NCBI RefSeq assembly: GCF_900110755.1
Contig: NZ_FOFF01000032.1
Span: forward strand, 1-64,000
Source: Streptomyces sp. yr375
GTDB lineage: Bacteria; Actinomycetota; Actinomycetes; Streptomycetales; Streptomycetaceae
DNA: 64,000 bases
Direction of reading: 5' to 3'
The notes beneath the pieces are model-generated. The model had not been told where the DNA came from. It was given only the letters and a program-made list of their open reading frames with translations, and made no database searches. Positions 57,292-64,000 of this stretch are shown here, one piece after another. Made by a program: the position numbers and the translations under genes. The stretch's first letter is position 1. Every line of letters begins with the position of its first letter.

Positions 57292-57720
57292 ATGGCGACG
57301 AAACGTATGACCCCCGGTTTCTCCGACCAGGTGATGGGCCTGGTCAAGGCACTGCGTACGGACGCCCCGGACTGCGTCGCCTCCGGCGTCGTCGACATGG
57401 CCACCGGCATGCTGCTCTCCTACGAGACCGTCGACAACCACCCGCCCGAGGTCCTCGACCTGCTCGCGGGCGCGACGCTCGACCTCTTCCAGGGCCGTAC
57501 GGTCGTGATGATCGAGGACGTCTTCAAGGAGCGGCGCGGGAGCCAGAGCGACAACCACTTCTTTCAGGAGATCCTCGTCAACAGTGAGAACCTCACTCAC
57601 CTGTTCGTGAGGATGACCGAGCAGCAGGACGTCGTCGCGGTGGTGGTCTGCCGCAAGTCCGTCAACGTGGGGATGCTGTTCGCGCAGGTGCGGAGGGTGG
57701 TGCGGGAGTACCGGCTGTGA
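57292..57720 (+). CDS. Roadblock-like protein 2
   Basis: A 142-residue protein of roadblock-like fold: helix, SGVVDMATGMLLSYETVDN strand pair, helix, TVVMIEDVFKERRG, then VVVCRKSVNVGMLFAQVRRVV. It is related in size and pattern to protein 1 but not closely in sequence. The gene starts four bases after protein 1 stops, so the proteins are probably made together and may form a heterodimer. A strong bidirectional hairpin follows. Confidence 0.75.
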   Translation: MATKRMTPGFSDQVMGLVKALRTDAPDCVASGVVDMATGMLLSYETVDNHPPEVLDLLAGATLDLFQGRTVVMIEDVFKERRGSQSDNHFFQEILVNSENLTHLFVRMTEQQDVVAVVVCRKSVNVGMLFAQVRRVVREYRL

Positions 57721-57729
57721 AACGCCGAC

Positions 57730-57760
57730 GGTCCCTCCCCGAGCCGATCGGGGAGGGACC
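57730..57760. terminator. Bidirectional terminator
   Basis: GGTCCCTCCCCGA and TCGGGGAGGGACC form a perfect 13-bp stem with a GCCGA loop, between the convergent roadblock and ABC operons. Confidence 0.9.
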
Positions 57761-57795
57761 GCCGTACCGCGTCGCCGCGTGTCTATGCCGCGTGT

Positions 57796-60132
57796 CTATT
57801 CCGTGCGCAGGCCGTCCGGGCGCAGCAGCCGCATCAGCGGCGGCAGGCTCAGCAGCGTCACCAGCAGGACGACCGCCGCACCGCAGCCGGTCATCGCCAG
57901 CACGCTCGACCAGTCGACGGCCACCGTCGTGGCGGTCATCTTCAGCAGCACCGCGCCCAGCGTGAGCCCCACCGCCAGGGCCAGCAGCAGGCCCAGCGCG
58001 ATCGGGATCGCCGTCTGCCACAGCACCGACAGGCCCAGGGTGCGCCGCCGGGTGCCGAAGGCGACCAGTGACGACAGCAGCTTGCGCCGCTCACGCAACT
58101 GCTCCAACTGCGAGACCAGCAGGCTCGCCCCGATCAGCGCCAGCACCGCGGCGGCGCCGACGAGCAGTCCGGTGCGGATGGAGGTGAACGTGCGGTCCTC
58201 CTCGGTGCTGGCCCAGTTCATCGGGCTGGCCAGCGGATCCACCTGGTACGCCGTGTTGCGGGCGTACTCGAACGCGTCGGGCACGGACTCGTCGATCGAG
58301 AGGTAGAGCTGACCGCGGACCGACTTCTCGGCCGCCTTGGGCAGCGCGCTCGGCGTCATCAGGAAGCCGCCGCGCTCGTAGTCCGTCAGGCCCTGGAACG
58401 CCTGGGCCGTGGCGAGGCCCGCGGGGACGGTCCAGACGACGTCCTTGTGGTCCTTGGCGGAGGACGCGTCGAAGTACAGCTTCTTGCCGGGCTTGTTCAG
58501 CTCCTGCCCTTCGGGGGCGTAGTCGGCGCCGTCGATCACGAACATGTCGCCGTCCTTGCACGAGGGCAGCTTCGCCACCTCGCGCAGCGCCGAGCAGTCG
58601 CCCACGGTCAGGTCGGCGAGCGTGTCCGGGCCGTCCTGGGTGTTCCAGGAGGAGTCGCCGAGGTAGCCCTCCCACAGGGCCGTGACCTTCCGGACGCCCT
58701 TGGTGTCGGTGAACTTCTTGGCGGTCGCGGCCGGTTGGGCCCCGTCCGGCACGGTGATCTCGAGCTGCGCCCGGTTGAGGTCCTTGCCGGTGGACTTGGC
58801 GTACTCGCTGTCCACGCCCGCGAACAGCATCTGGAGCGCGATCGCCCCGGCCACCGCCACCGCGATGCCGTTGACCATCCGGGCCGCCGTACCGCTGCTC
58901 AACTGCAGCCGTCGTACGGCCAGTTGCCAGGCGACACCGCCCGAGCCGAGCCGCGCGACGACCGTCTCCACGAGCCAGGGCAGCAGCGCGGTGATCCCGA
59001 CGAGGAGCAGCAGGACGCCGCCGGTCACCAGGTAGGAGTTGAAGCCCCCGTTGTCGTGGCCCTGCCCGATCATCGGGTAGAGCATCGCGAGTCCGGCCAC
59101 CGGCATCAGCAGCCGCCACCACAGCCGTCGGCGCGCGGGCTTCGCCGTGCGCACCACGCCGAGCGGCTCGATCACCACACCGCGCAGCGCGAACAGGGTG
59201 ACCAGGACCGCGGCCGCCGGCACCGCCACCACGACCAACGCGGCCAGCGCCGGGGAGGGGTTGAGGTAGCTGGGCCACACGCTGATGCCCACCAGCTCGA
59301 CCGTACCCGCCACCTGACGGCCGATCAGGAAGAACACCGTGCCGAGGACCAGGCCCAGCAGCGCGCCGGCCATCGCCTCGCCGGCCGCGATGCGCCGGGT
59401 CATCCGGCCGTCGGAACCGATCAGCCGCAGGGCCGCGAGCCTGCGGTCGCGCCGCTCGCCGCCGAACCGCACGGCCGCGGCGATGAACACGGCCACCGGC
59501 ATCAGCAGCACCACGATGACGACCAGGATCAGCAGGACCAGCACCGGATCGGTGCTCTCCTTCGTCGGGCTCGGGTTCCCGAACTCCTTCAGCCGGTTCA
59601 CCCCCGAGACGTCGCGGTACGCGGCCAGCCCCGAGTCGCCCGCGTAGTAGGCGAGTTCCTGGGAGCCGACCAGCCCGCTCTCCCCGATGGTCCCGACGAC
59701 GCGGTACGGCATCCGCTGCCGCAGCAGCGCCGAACCGTCGGCGGCGAGCAGCTTCCTGAGCGCGGGCGAGACGACCATGTCGCCCTTGGCCGGGAACCGG
59801 CTCAGGCCGGGCGGCAGCGGGGCGCGCGCCCCTTCGGGCTCCACCAGCCGGCCGCGTACGTCCTTGCCGCGGAACGTCGTGTCGACGTCCGCGATCAGCA
59901 GGGTGTCGTCGCCCTTGGCCAGCGGTTCACCGAACTGCCAGTCCAGCCGGGACTGTTCACGGTCGTGGCGGACCGCGAGCGCGGCCGGCACCGCAGTCGT
60001 CAGCAGCAGGACCGCCACGCCGAGCCCGACGCCGACGGCCGTCAGCACGGCCCGGATCCAGCCCTCCCGCCCGCCGGCGAACGCGAACCGGACCCCCATC
60101 CCCAGGTCCCTGGACCACTGGCGCAGGCTCAT
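57796..60132 (-). CDS. ABC transporter permease, FtsX/MacB type
   Basis: A 778-residue permease with two FtsX-like domains and about eight to ten transmembrane segments; large extracytoplasmic parts lie at about 50-200 and 470-650. It has the FtsX-type AVFIAAAVRFGGERRDRRLAALRLIG and LEQLRERRKLLSSLVAFGTRRRTL segments near the coupling helices. With the ATPase it may export a lipid, peptide or signal. It overlaps the ATPase gene by 4 bp and ends at the bidirectional terminator. Confidence 0.92.
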   Translation of the reverse strand: MSLRQWSRDLGMGVRFAFAGGREGWIRAVLTAVGVGLGVAVLLLTTAVPAALAVRHDREQSRLDWQFGEPLAKGDDTLLIADVDTTFRGKDVRGRLVEPEGARAPLPPGLSRFPAKGDMVVSPALRKLLAADGSALLRQRMPYRVVGTIGESGLVGSQELAYYAGDSGLAAYRDVSGVNRLKEFGNPSPTKESTDPVLVLLILVVIVVLLMPVAVFIAAAVRFGGERRDRRLAALRLIGSDGRMTRRIAAGEAMAGALLGLVLGTVFFLIGRQVAGTVELVGISVWPSYLNPSPALAALVVVAVPAAAVLVTLFALRGVVIEPLGVVRTAKPARRRLWWRLLMPVAGLAMLYPMIGQGHDNGGFNSYLVTGGVLLLLVGITALLPWLVETVVARLGSGGVAWQLAVRRLQLSSGTAARMVNGIAVAVAGAIALQMLFAGVDSEYAKSTGKDLNRAQLEITVPDGAQPAATAKKFTDTKGVRKVTALWEGYLGDSSWNTQDGPDTLADLTVGDCSALREVAKLPSCKDGDMFVIDGADYAPEGQELNKPGKKLYFDASSAKDHKDVVWTVPAGLATAQAFQGLTDYERGGFLMTPSALPKAAEKSVRGQLYLSIDESVPDAFEYARNTAYQVDPLASPMNWASTEEDRTFTSIRTGLLVGAAAVLALIGASLLVSQLEQLRERRKLLSSLVAFGTRRRTLGLSVLWQTAIPIALGLLLALAVGLTLGAVLLKMTATTVAVDWSSVLAMTGCGAAVVLLVTLLSLPPLMRLLRPDGLRTE

Positions 60133-60818
60133 ACGACCCGCTCCATGTCCCGCGACTTCCCGTCCCGTACGACTATCTCGCGGTCGGAGTAGGCCGCCAC
60201 CCGCGCCTCGTGCGTGACGAGGACGACGGCCGCGTTGGCCGTCCGGGCGGCCTCGGTGAGCAGTTCCATCACGCGCTCGCCGTTGAGCGAGTCCAGCGCG
60301 CCGGTCGGCTCGTCGGCGAACACCAGGCGGGGGCTGGTGACGAGCGAGCGCGCGACGGCCACCCGCTGCCCCTGCCCGCCGGACACCTCGCCGGGCCGCT
60401 GCCTGCCGATGTCGTCGACCTCAAGCCGCTCCATCCAGCCCAGGGCGGTGCGCTCGGCCTGCTTGCGCGGGGTGCCGTTCAGCCGCAGCGGCAGCGCCAC
60501 GTTCTCCACGCAGGTCAGTTCCGGCACGAGCTGCCCGAACTGGAACACGAACCCGAACTCCGAGCGCCGCAACTGACTGCGCTGTGCGTCGCTCATCGTC
60601 GCGAGCTCCCTGCCGTCGTACAGGATCGAACCCGAGTCGGGCGTCACGATGCCGGCGAGGCAGTGCAGCAGCGTCGACTTGCCGGACCCGGACGGGCCCA
60701 TCACCGCGACGACCTCGCCGGGGTGGATGGAGAACTCGGCGCCGTCCAGCGCCAGCGTCGGGCCGTACGCCTTGCGCAGGTTCTCGGCGACGAGCAGGGA
60801 TCCCCCGGGGGCGTTCAC
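60129..60818 (-). CDS. ABC transporter ATP-binding protein, LolD/MacB type
   Basis: A 229-residue nucleotide-binding subunit. Walker A GPSGSGKST near 39-47, Q loop FVFQFGQLVPEL near 88, signature SGGQGQR near 141 and Walker B LVFADEPTGALDS near 161-173 are intact; the H loop is VLVTHEARVAA near 197. It overlaps PadR upstream and the permease downstream by 4 bp each. It energises the adjacent FtsX-type permease. Confidence 0.96.
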   Translation of the reverse strand: MNAPGGSLLVAENLRKAYGPTLALDGAEFSIHPGEVVAVMGPSGSGKSTLLHCLAGIVTPDSGSILYDGRELATMSDAQRSQLRRSEFGFVFQFGQLVPELTCVENVALPLRLNGTPRKQAERTALGWMERLEVDDIGRQRPGEVSGGQGQRVAVARSLVTSPRLVFADEPTGALDSLNGERVMELLTEAARTANAAVVLVTHEARVAAYSDREIVVRDGKSRDMERVV

Positions 60819-61345
60819 GCGATCACCGCGGCCTTCAGTTTGTCGAGGCGCGCGGCGGCGAGCTCCAGCCAGCGCAGGTCGGCCTCGAGGTGGAACAGGG
60901 CGTGGTCACAGATCAACTGGTCGGCCAGGTCGCCCCGGCGCTTGCGGTCCGTGAGGATGCGCATGCTGCGCAGGTGCTCGGAGCGCTGCGTGTCGAGGAT
61001 GTCGGCCGCGTCGCGGTGGGTGAGCAGCGCGAGGACGATCTTGGTGTAAAGCGTCGACTGCAGATACGGCTCGGGCTTCTCGGGCGTCCCGAGCCATTGC
61101 TCTACGTCGGTGACGCCGGCGTCGGTGATCGCGTACCGCTTGCGCTCGGGACCGCCGCCGGCCTCGATCCCGTCGACCTCGACGAGCCCGTTCTTCAACA
61201 GCCGCGACATCGTCGAGTAGACCTGGCCGTAGTGCAGAGGCCGGTCGTGACCGAACTTCTCGTCAAAGGCCCGCTTGAGGTCGTAACCGTGGCGGGGTCC
61301 GGACTCCAGGAGTCCCAGAAGGGTGTGACCGATGGACATGAACAC
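60815..61345 (-). CDS. PadR-family regulator of the ABC operon
   Basis: A 176-residue PadR protein. The winged helix (about 1-85) shows SIGHTLLGLLESGPRHGYDLKRAF, HYGQVYSTMSRLLKNGLVEVDG and RYAITDAGVTDVEQWL; the C-terminal helices (about 100-170) form a Vir-type dimerisation domain. ATG 61345 or 61339 is the start. It probably represses its own operon through the inverted repeats just upstream. The coupled overlaps fit the common PadR-ABC arrangement. Confidence 0.94.
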   Translation of the reverse strand: MFMSIGHTLLGLLESGPRHGYDLKRAFDEKFGHDRPLHYGQVYSTMSRLLKNGLVEVDGIEAGGGPERKRYAITDAGVTDVEQWLGTPEKPEPYLQSTLYTKIVLALLTHRDAADILDTQRSEHLRSMRILTDRKRRGDLADQLICDHALFHLEADLRWLELAAARLDKLKAAVIA

Positions 61346-61350
61346 GACTG

Positions 61351-61378
61351 TACACGCGGTGTATACCCGGTGTGTATA
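61351..61378. promoter_or_regulatory. PadR operator candidate
   Basis: TACAC-GCG-GTGTA (61351-61363) and TATAC-N7-GTATA (61362-61378) overlap by two bases, six bases upstream of the PadR ATG. On the minus strand they hold TATACA-like -10 sequences. Location and symmetry suit autoregulation. Confidence 0.65.
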
Positions 61379-61480
61379 GGTGTGAGGTGGGGGTGGTGGC
61401 GAGGGTGTGGGGGTGAGGGTGGGTGTGCAGGTGGGGGCCGATTGTCACTGTTCTGCAACAGGCCGGTGGTTGGTATTTCA

Positions 61481-61572
61481 GCCCGTCTGGGGGCACCCCC
61501 TCTGGGGGAGTTTGAGGACGAGGCCGTTCAGGCCGACGGGGGTCTGGGGGCGGAGCCCCCAGGGGGGCGCCC
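61481..61572. repeat. Dispersed GGGGGCGGAGCCCCC-type repeat
   Basis: A repeat built of CTGGGGGCACCCCC, GTTTGAGGACGAGGCCG and GTCTGGGGGCGGAGCCCCCAG (the last read in two parts) is one of the commonest Streptomyces dispersed repeats, by memory. Here it runs into the 3' end of the ribbon-helix-helix gene, supplying its last residues and stop codon. The GGGGGC/GCCCCC stem could serve as terminator. Confidence 0.75.
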
Positions 61573-61803
61573 GCGACGAGGCAACGGACCCGTGTCGCCG
61601 GGCAGCCGCCCCGCCTCCTTCAAGGCCCTCCGCAGCAGAAACTCGATCTGCGCGTTGGCGGACCGCAGGTCGTCCCCGGCCCACCGCGCCAACGCCTCGT
61701 ACACCAAGGGATCCAGCCGCAGCAACACCTGCTTGCGCTGCGGCCGCCCTCGCGGAGCGCCTTGTGGGGCCGGCCCCTCAAAGGGATCGGAGGGAACCGT
61801 CAT
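61528..61803 (-). CDS. Ribbon-helix-helix DNA-binding protein
   Basis: A 91-residue protein. The core QRKQVLLRLDPLVYEALARWAGDDLRSANAQIEFLLRRALKEAGR is an Arc/MetJ-type ribbon-helix-helix fold: a beta strand (QVLLRL) and two helices. The tail (about 72-91, Pro/Arg/Gly-rich) is encoded by the dispersed repeat. ATG 61803 overlaps the SPFH stop by 4 bp, so translation is coupled. It likely binds the palindrome upstream of the SPFH gene. A toxin-antitoxin role is not indicated, since the partner is not a toxin. Confidence 0.88.
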   Translation of the reverse strand: MTVPSDPFEGPAPQGAPRGRPQRKQVLLRLDPLVYEALARWAGDDLRSANAQIEFLLRRALKEAGRLPGDTGPLPRRGRPPGGSAPRPPSA

Positions 61804-62792
61804 TGGTAGAGGGTTCCGGTGTTCAGGACCGGCTGGGGCGCCCGGTCCCCGCACAGCACCACCATCAGGTTGGACACCATCGCCGCCTTCCGCTCGTCGT
61901 CCAGCTCCACGATGCCCTGCTCGGAGATCCGTGCGAGCGCCGCCTCGACCATCCCCACCGCCCCGTCCACGATCTCCCGCCGCGCCGCGACCACCGCACC
62001 CGCCTGCTGCCGCTGGAGCATCGCCGAGGCGATCTCGGGAGCGTACGCGAGGTGGGTGAAGCGGGACTCGATGATCCGCACCCCGGCCGCCGCCACACGC
62101 GCGTGCAGTTCGACGGCGAGCTTCTCGGTGATCTCCTCGGCGTTGCCGCGCAGCGAGAGCCCCTCCTCGTCGTGGGAGTCGTAGGGGTACTCGATGGCGA
62201 TGTGCCGGACGGCCGCCTCGGTCTGGGTGGCGACGAACTCCAGGAAGTCGTCCACCTCGAAGCTGGCCTGCGCGGTGTCCTGCACGTTCCACACCACGAC
62301 CGCGGCGAGTTCGATCGGGTTGCCGTAGGCGTCGTTGACCTTCAGGACGGCCGTCTCGTGATTGCGCACCCGGGTGGAGATCTTCGCGCGGGAGGTGAAG
62401 GGGTTCACCCAGCGCAGCCCGTCCTCCCGGATGGTGCCCCGGTAGCGGCCGAAGAGCTGCACCACGCGGGCCTCGCCCGGCGCGACCGTGTTCAGCCCGC
62501 ACATCGCGAGGAACGCGGCGAGGCCGACCAGGATGCCGCCGGTGATCAGCGCGGCCTTGGGGCCGGTCGCGGTCACGGCGCTGGCCGCGGCGATCATCCC
62601 GCCGCCCGCCAGCAGCCCGGCCAGCCCGAGCAGCAGCGCGAGCCCGCCGCCCACGCTGTGCGCGGGAAACTCCCGCACGCTCGGCGCGGGCATCTCGGGC
62701 ACGTCGATGCCGTCGGCGGCTCCTTCGGCGGTGGCCGAGGGGCCGGTCGAGGGATCGGGCGCGGATGTCGGCGCGGAGGTGGATGTGGACAT
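61800..62792 (-). CDS. SPFH/Band 7 (slipin-like) membrane protein
   Basis: A 330-residue protein. A disordered Ser/Pro/Thr-rich N-terminus (1-40) precedes two transmembrane segments (about 48-70 and 78-98), then an SPFH domain (about 105-250; NTVAPGEARVVQLFGRYRGTIREDGLRWVNPF, VKVNDAYGNPIELAAVVVWNV), then helices likely to be a coiled coil. SPFH proteins scaffold membrane microdomains. The RHH regulator gene is coupled downstream, and a palindromic operator lies upstream. A mutual link between the two is inferred. Confidence 0.92.
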   Translation of the reverse strand: MSTSTSAPTSAPDPSTGPSATAEGAADGIDVPEMPAPSVREFPAHSVGGGLALLLGLAGLLAGGGMIAAASAVTATGPKAALITGGILVGLAAFLAMCGLNTVAPGEARVVQLFGRYRGTIREDGLRWVNPFTSRAKISTRVRNHETAVLKVNDAYGNPIELAAVVVWNVQDTAQASFEVDDFLEFVATQTEAAVRHIAIEYPYDSHDEEGLSLRGNAEEITEKLAVELHARVAAAGVRIIESRFTHLAYAPEIASAMLQRQQAGAVVAARREIVDGAVGMVEAALARISEQGIVELDDERKAAMVSNLMVVLCGDRAPQPVLNTGTLYQ

Positions 62793-62831
62793 GATGGATC
62801 CCCGTTCTGTAGAGCTAGCGACTGCCTAGCT

Positions 62832-62845
62832 AAGTGATATCACTT
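62832..62845. promoter_or_regulatory. Palindromic operator upstream of the SPFH gene
   Basis: AAGTGATATCACTT is a perfect 14-bp palindrome 40 bp upstream of the SPFH ATG, in an AT-rich interval. It probably overlaps the minus-strand promoter: TTGCCG at about 62862-62867 with the -10 region inside the palindrome. The coupled RHH protein is the natural ligand. Confidence 0.7.
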
Positions 62846-63058
62846 TATCGCGTCGCGGCAACCCTGCACCCCTCTCGAACGTCGAATCGGTGGGGACCTT
62901 CCGCCGGTTCCACCGGACGGGGTGCTGATTCTCACGCCCCGTTGAGACCGGATCGTGAACGCCCCGTCATAGAGAGCGGTGTTAGTTTTCGAAGCTGACC
63001 TGCCCCTGCCCACGGGCACTGGTGTGACTGCCGAGTAGGAAGCGGAGCGAGCGGACTC

Positions 63059-64000
63059 ATGGGACGAGCGGAAGAGAGACGAGCGCGACAGCGCGGTGGC
63101 CGCCGCGCGGCGCCCAGGAACCGCTCGGCGGAGACGGAGTCGGTGGCACCCACCGCAGCCGGGCCCGAGACCGGATCCGGGACCAGGACGGGGACCAGAA
63201 CCGAAACCAGGTCCGAGACCAGGTCGGAGACCAGATCCGAGTCCGGGTCCGAGTCCGGGTCCGACAGCAGACCTGAGACCGGGGGCCGGGCCGCCGCCCG
63301 CAGGGGCGCGAAGAAGAGCGGCAAGGCCGGCAAGGGCGGCAAGGCCGGTAAGAAGGACAAGAGCCTCATACGCCGGATCTTCACCTGGAAGAAGATCCTC
63401 GGCACCTTCCTCGGCCTGACCGTCGCCGTCATCGGCGGCCTGGTCTGGCTGTACATGAGCACGCCGATCCCCAAGGGCAACCCCGACGCCGACCTCCAGA
63501 GCAACGTCTACAAGTACGGCAACGGCGCGATCCTCGCCCGCGACGGCGACGTCAACCGGGAGAACGTCGACCTCTCGAAGGTCCCCAAGGAGGTCCAGCA
63601 CACCTTCGTCGCCGCGGAGAACAAGACGTTCTACGGCGACAACGGCGTCGACCTCAAGGGCACCGCCCGCGGTGTCCTCAACACCCTCATGGGCAAGGGC
63701 GCGCAGGGCGGTTCGACGATCACCCAGCAGTACGTCAAGAACTACTACCTGACGCAGGAACAGACCGTCACGCGCAAGCTGAAGGAACTGGTCATCTCGC
63801 TGAAGCTGGACCGCGAGCAGTCCAAGGACTACATCCTGGCCGGCTACATCAACACCAGCTACTACGGCCGCGGCGCCTACGGCATCCAGGCCGCCGCCCA
63901 GGCCTACTACCGCGTCGACGCCGACCAGCTCAACGTCGAACAGGGCGCCTACCTCGCCGCGCTGCTCCAGGCCCCCAGCCAGTACGACTGGACCTCCGCC
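63059..64000 (+). CDS. Class A penicillin-binding protein (partial)
   Basis: The first 314 residues of a bifunctional glycosyltransferase/transpeptidase, cut by the window end. ATG 63059 follows a GTAGGAAGCGGAG site. Residues 1-100 form a cytosolic tail of Arg, Gly, Ser, Thr and Glu, with repeated ETRS and ESGS units, then a Lys/Gly-rich stretch. A transmembrane helix (about 116-138) follows. The GT51 domain has AAENKTFYGDNGVD (catalytic glutamate), GGSTITQQYVKN, RKLKELVISLKLD and AGYINTSYYGRGAYGIQAAAQAYY. It polymerises lipid II; the transpeptidase part lies outside the window. The gene is divergent from the SPFH gene. Confidence 0.93.
   Translation, partial: MGRAEERRARQRGGRRAAPRNRSAETESVAPTAAGPETGSGTRTGTRTETRSETRSETRSESGSESGSDSRPETGGRAAARRGAKKSGKAGKGGKAGKKDKSLIRRIFTWKKILGTFLGLTVAVIGGLVWLYMSTPIPKGNPDADLQSNVYKYGNGAILARDGDVNRENVDLSKVPKEVQHTFVAAENKTFYGDNGVDLKGTARGVLNTLMGKGAQGGSTITQQYVKNYYLTQEQTVTRKLKELVISLKLDREQSKDYILAGYINTSYYGRGAYGIQAAAQAYYRVDADQLNVEQGAYLAALLQAPSQYDWTSA

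Noticed and set aside
61528..62792. Toxin-antitoxin pair
   Set aside because: The RHH protein is antitoxin-like, but its partner is an SPFH membrane protein, not a known toxin fold.

Overview
The window is a GC-rich actinobacterial chromosome segment, almost certainly Streptomyces. Supporting signs are the strong third-position G/C bias, frequent GTG starts, many ATGA and one-base gene overlaps, WhiJ-like XRE/DUF397/RsbW-type genes, a roadblock-domain operon, a GTP-type PEP carboxykinase and a Tad pilus locus. From memory the gene order resembles the conserved core around pckG to ahpD of S. coelicolor; this was not checked. No rRNA, tRNA, CRISPR array, insertion sequence or complete prophage was seen.

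Layout. 0-5 kb: a 19-bp minisatellite, a large NLR-like STAND/TPR ATPase, and a divergent serine recombinase, the only clearly mobile-type gene. 5-13 kb: a thioredoxin-fold YyaL-type protein, a Mut7-C protein, an MFS efflux pump with its TetR regulator and operator, a hemolysin III (PAQR) protein and pckG. 13-18.5 kb: a small conserved protein, an alanine-type aminotransferase, a WhiJ-like regulatory cluster (two DUF397 copies, an XRE regulator, a divergent RsbW-like ATPase) and a secreted trypsin-like protease. 18.5-25.6 kb: a divergent D-amino-acid/acylated-amino-acid cluster (D-aminoacylase and a DSD1-type PLP enzyme on one side; PfkB kinase, IclR, RidA and GntP permease on the other). 25.6-34.5 kb: a PH-like acidic protein, an M14 carboxypeptidase, a MEDS sensor protein, two small proteins, a divergent NRAMP-like transporter, an isochorismatase-like hydrolase, and a SigE-family ECF sigma factor with a membrane partner.

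34.8-46.3 kb is a long, tightly packed Tad/Flp pilus unit: a zinc-ribbon protein, SAF-domain CpaB-like, TadZ, two TadE-like pseudopilins, TadA ATPase, TadB, TadC, an embedded histidine kinase/response regulator pair, Flp pilin, a TadG-like protein, a lipoprotein and an OmpA-like protein. The likely scheme is that TadA, TadB and TadC assemble Flp and pseudopilins, TadZ localises the machine, the two-component pair regulates it, and the lipoprotein and OmpA-like protein anchor it to the envelope. No prepilin peptidase is present in the unit.

46.2-64 kb: DUF192, a DHFR-like reductase, a methyltransferase with an apparent C-terminal frameshift, a structured 0.8-kb intergenic region with a C-rich-loop terminator, an undecaprenyl diphosphate synthase-type enzyme, PIN-PhoH, two tandem secreted SLT-type lysozyme-like proteins, an AI-2E-family transporter, an orphan AhpD, a three-gene roadblock operon preceded by striking palindromes, a PadR/ABC operon, an SPFH/ribbon-helix-helix pair with a palindromic operator, and the start of a class A penicillin-binding protein cut by the window edge.
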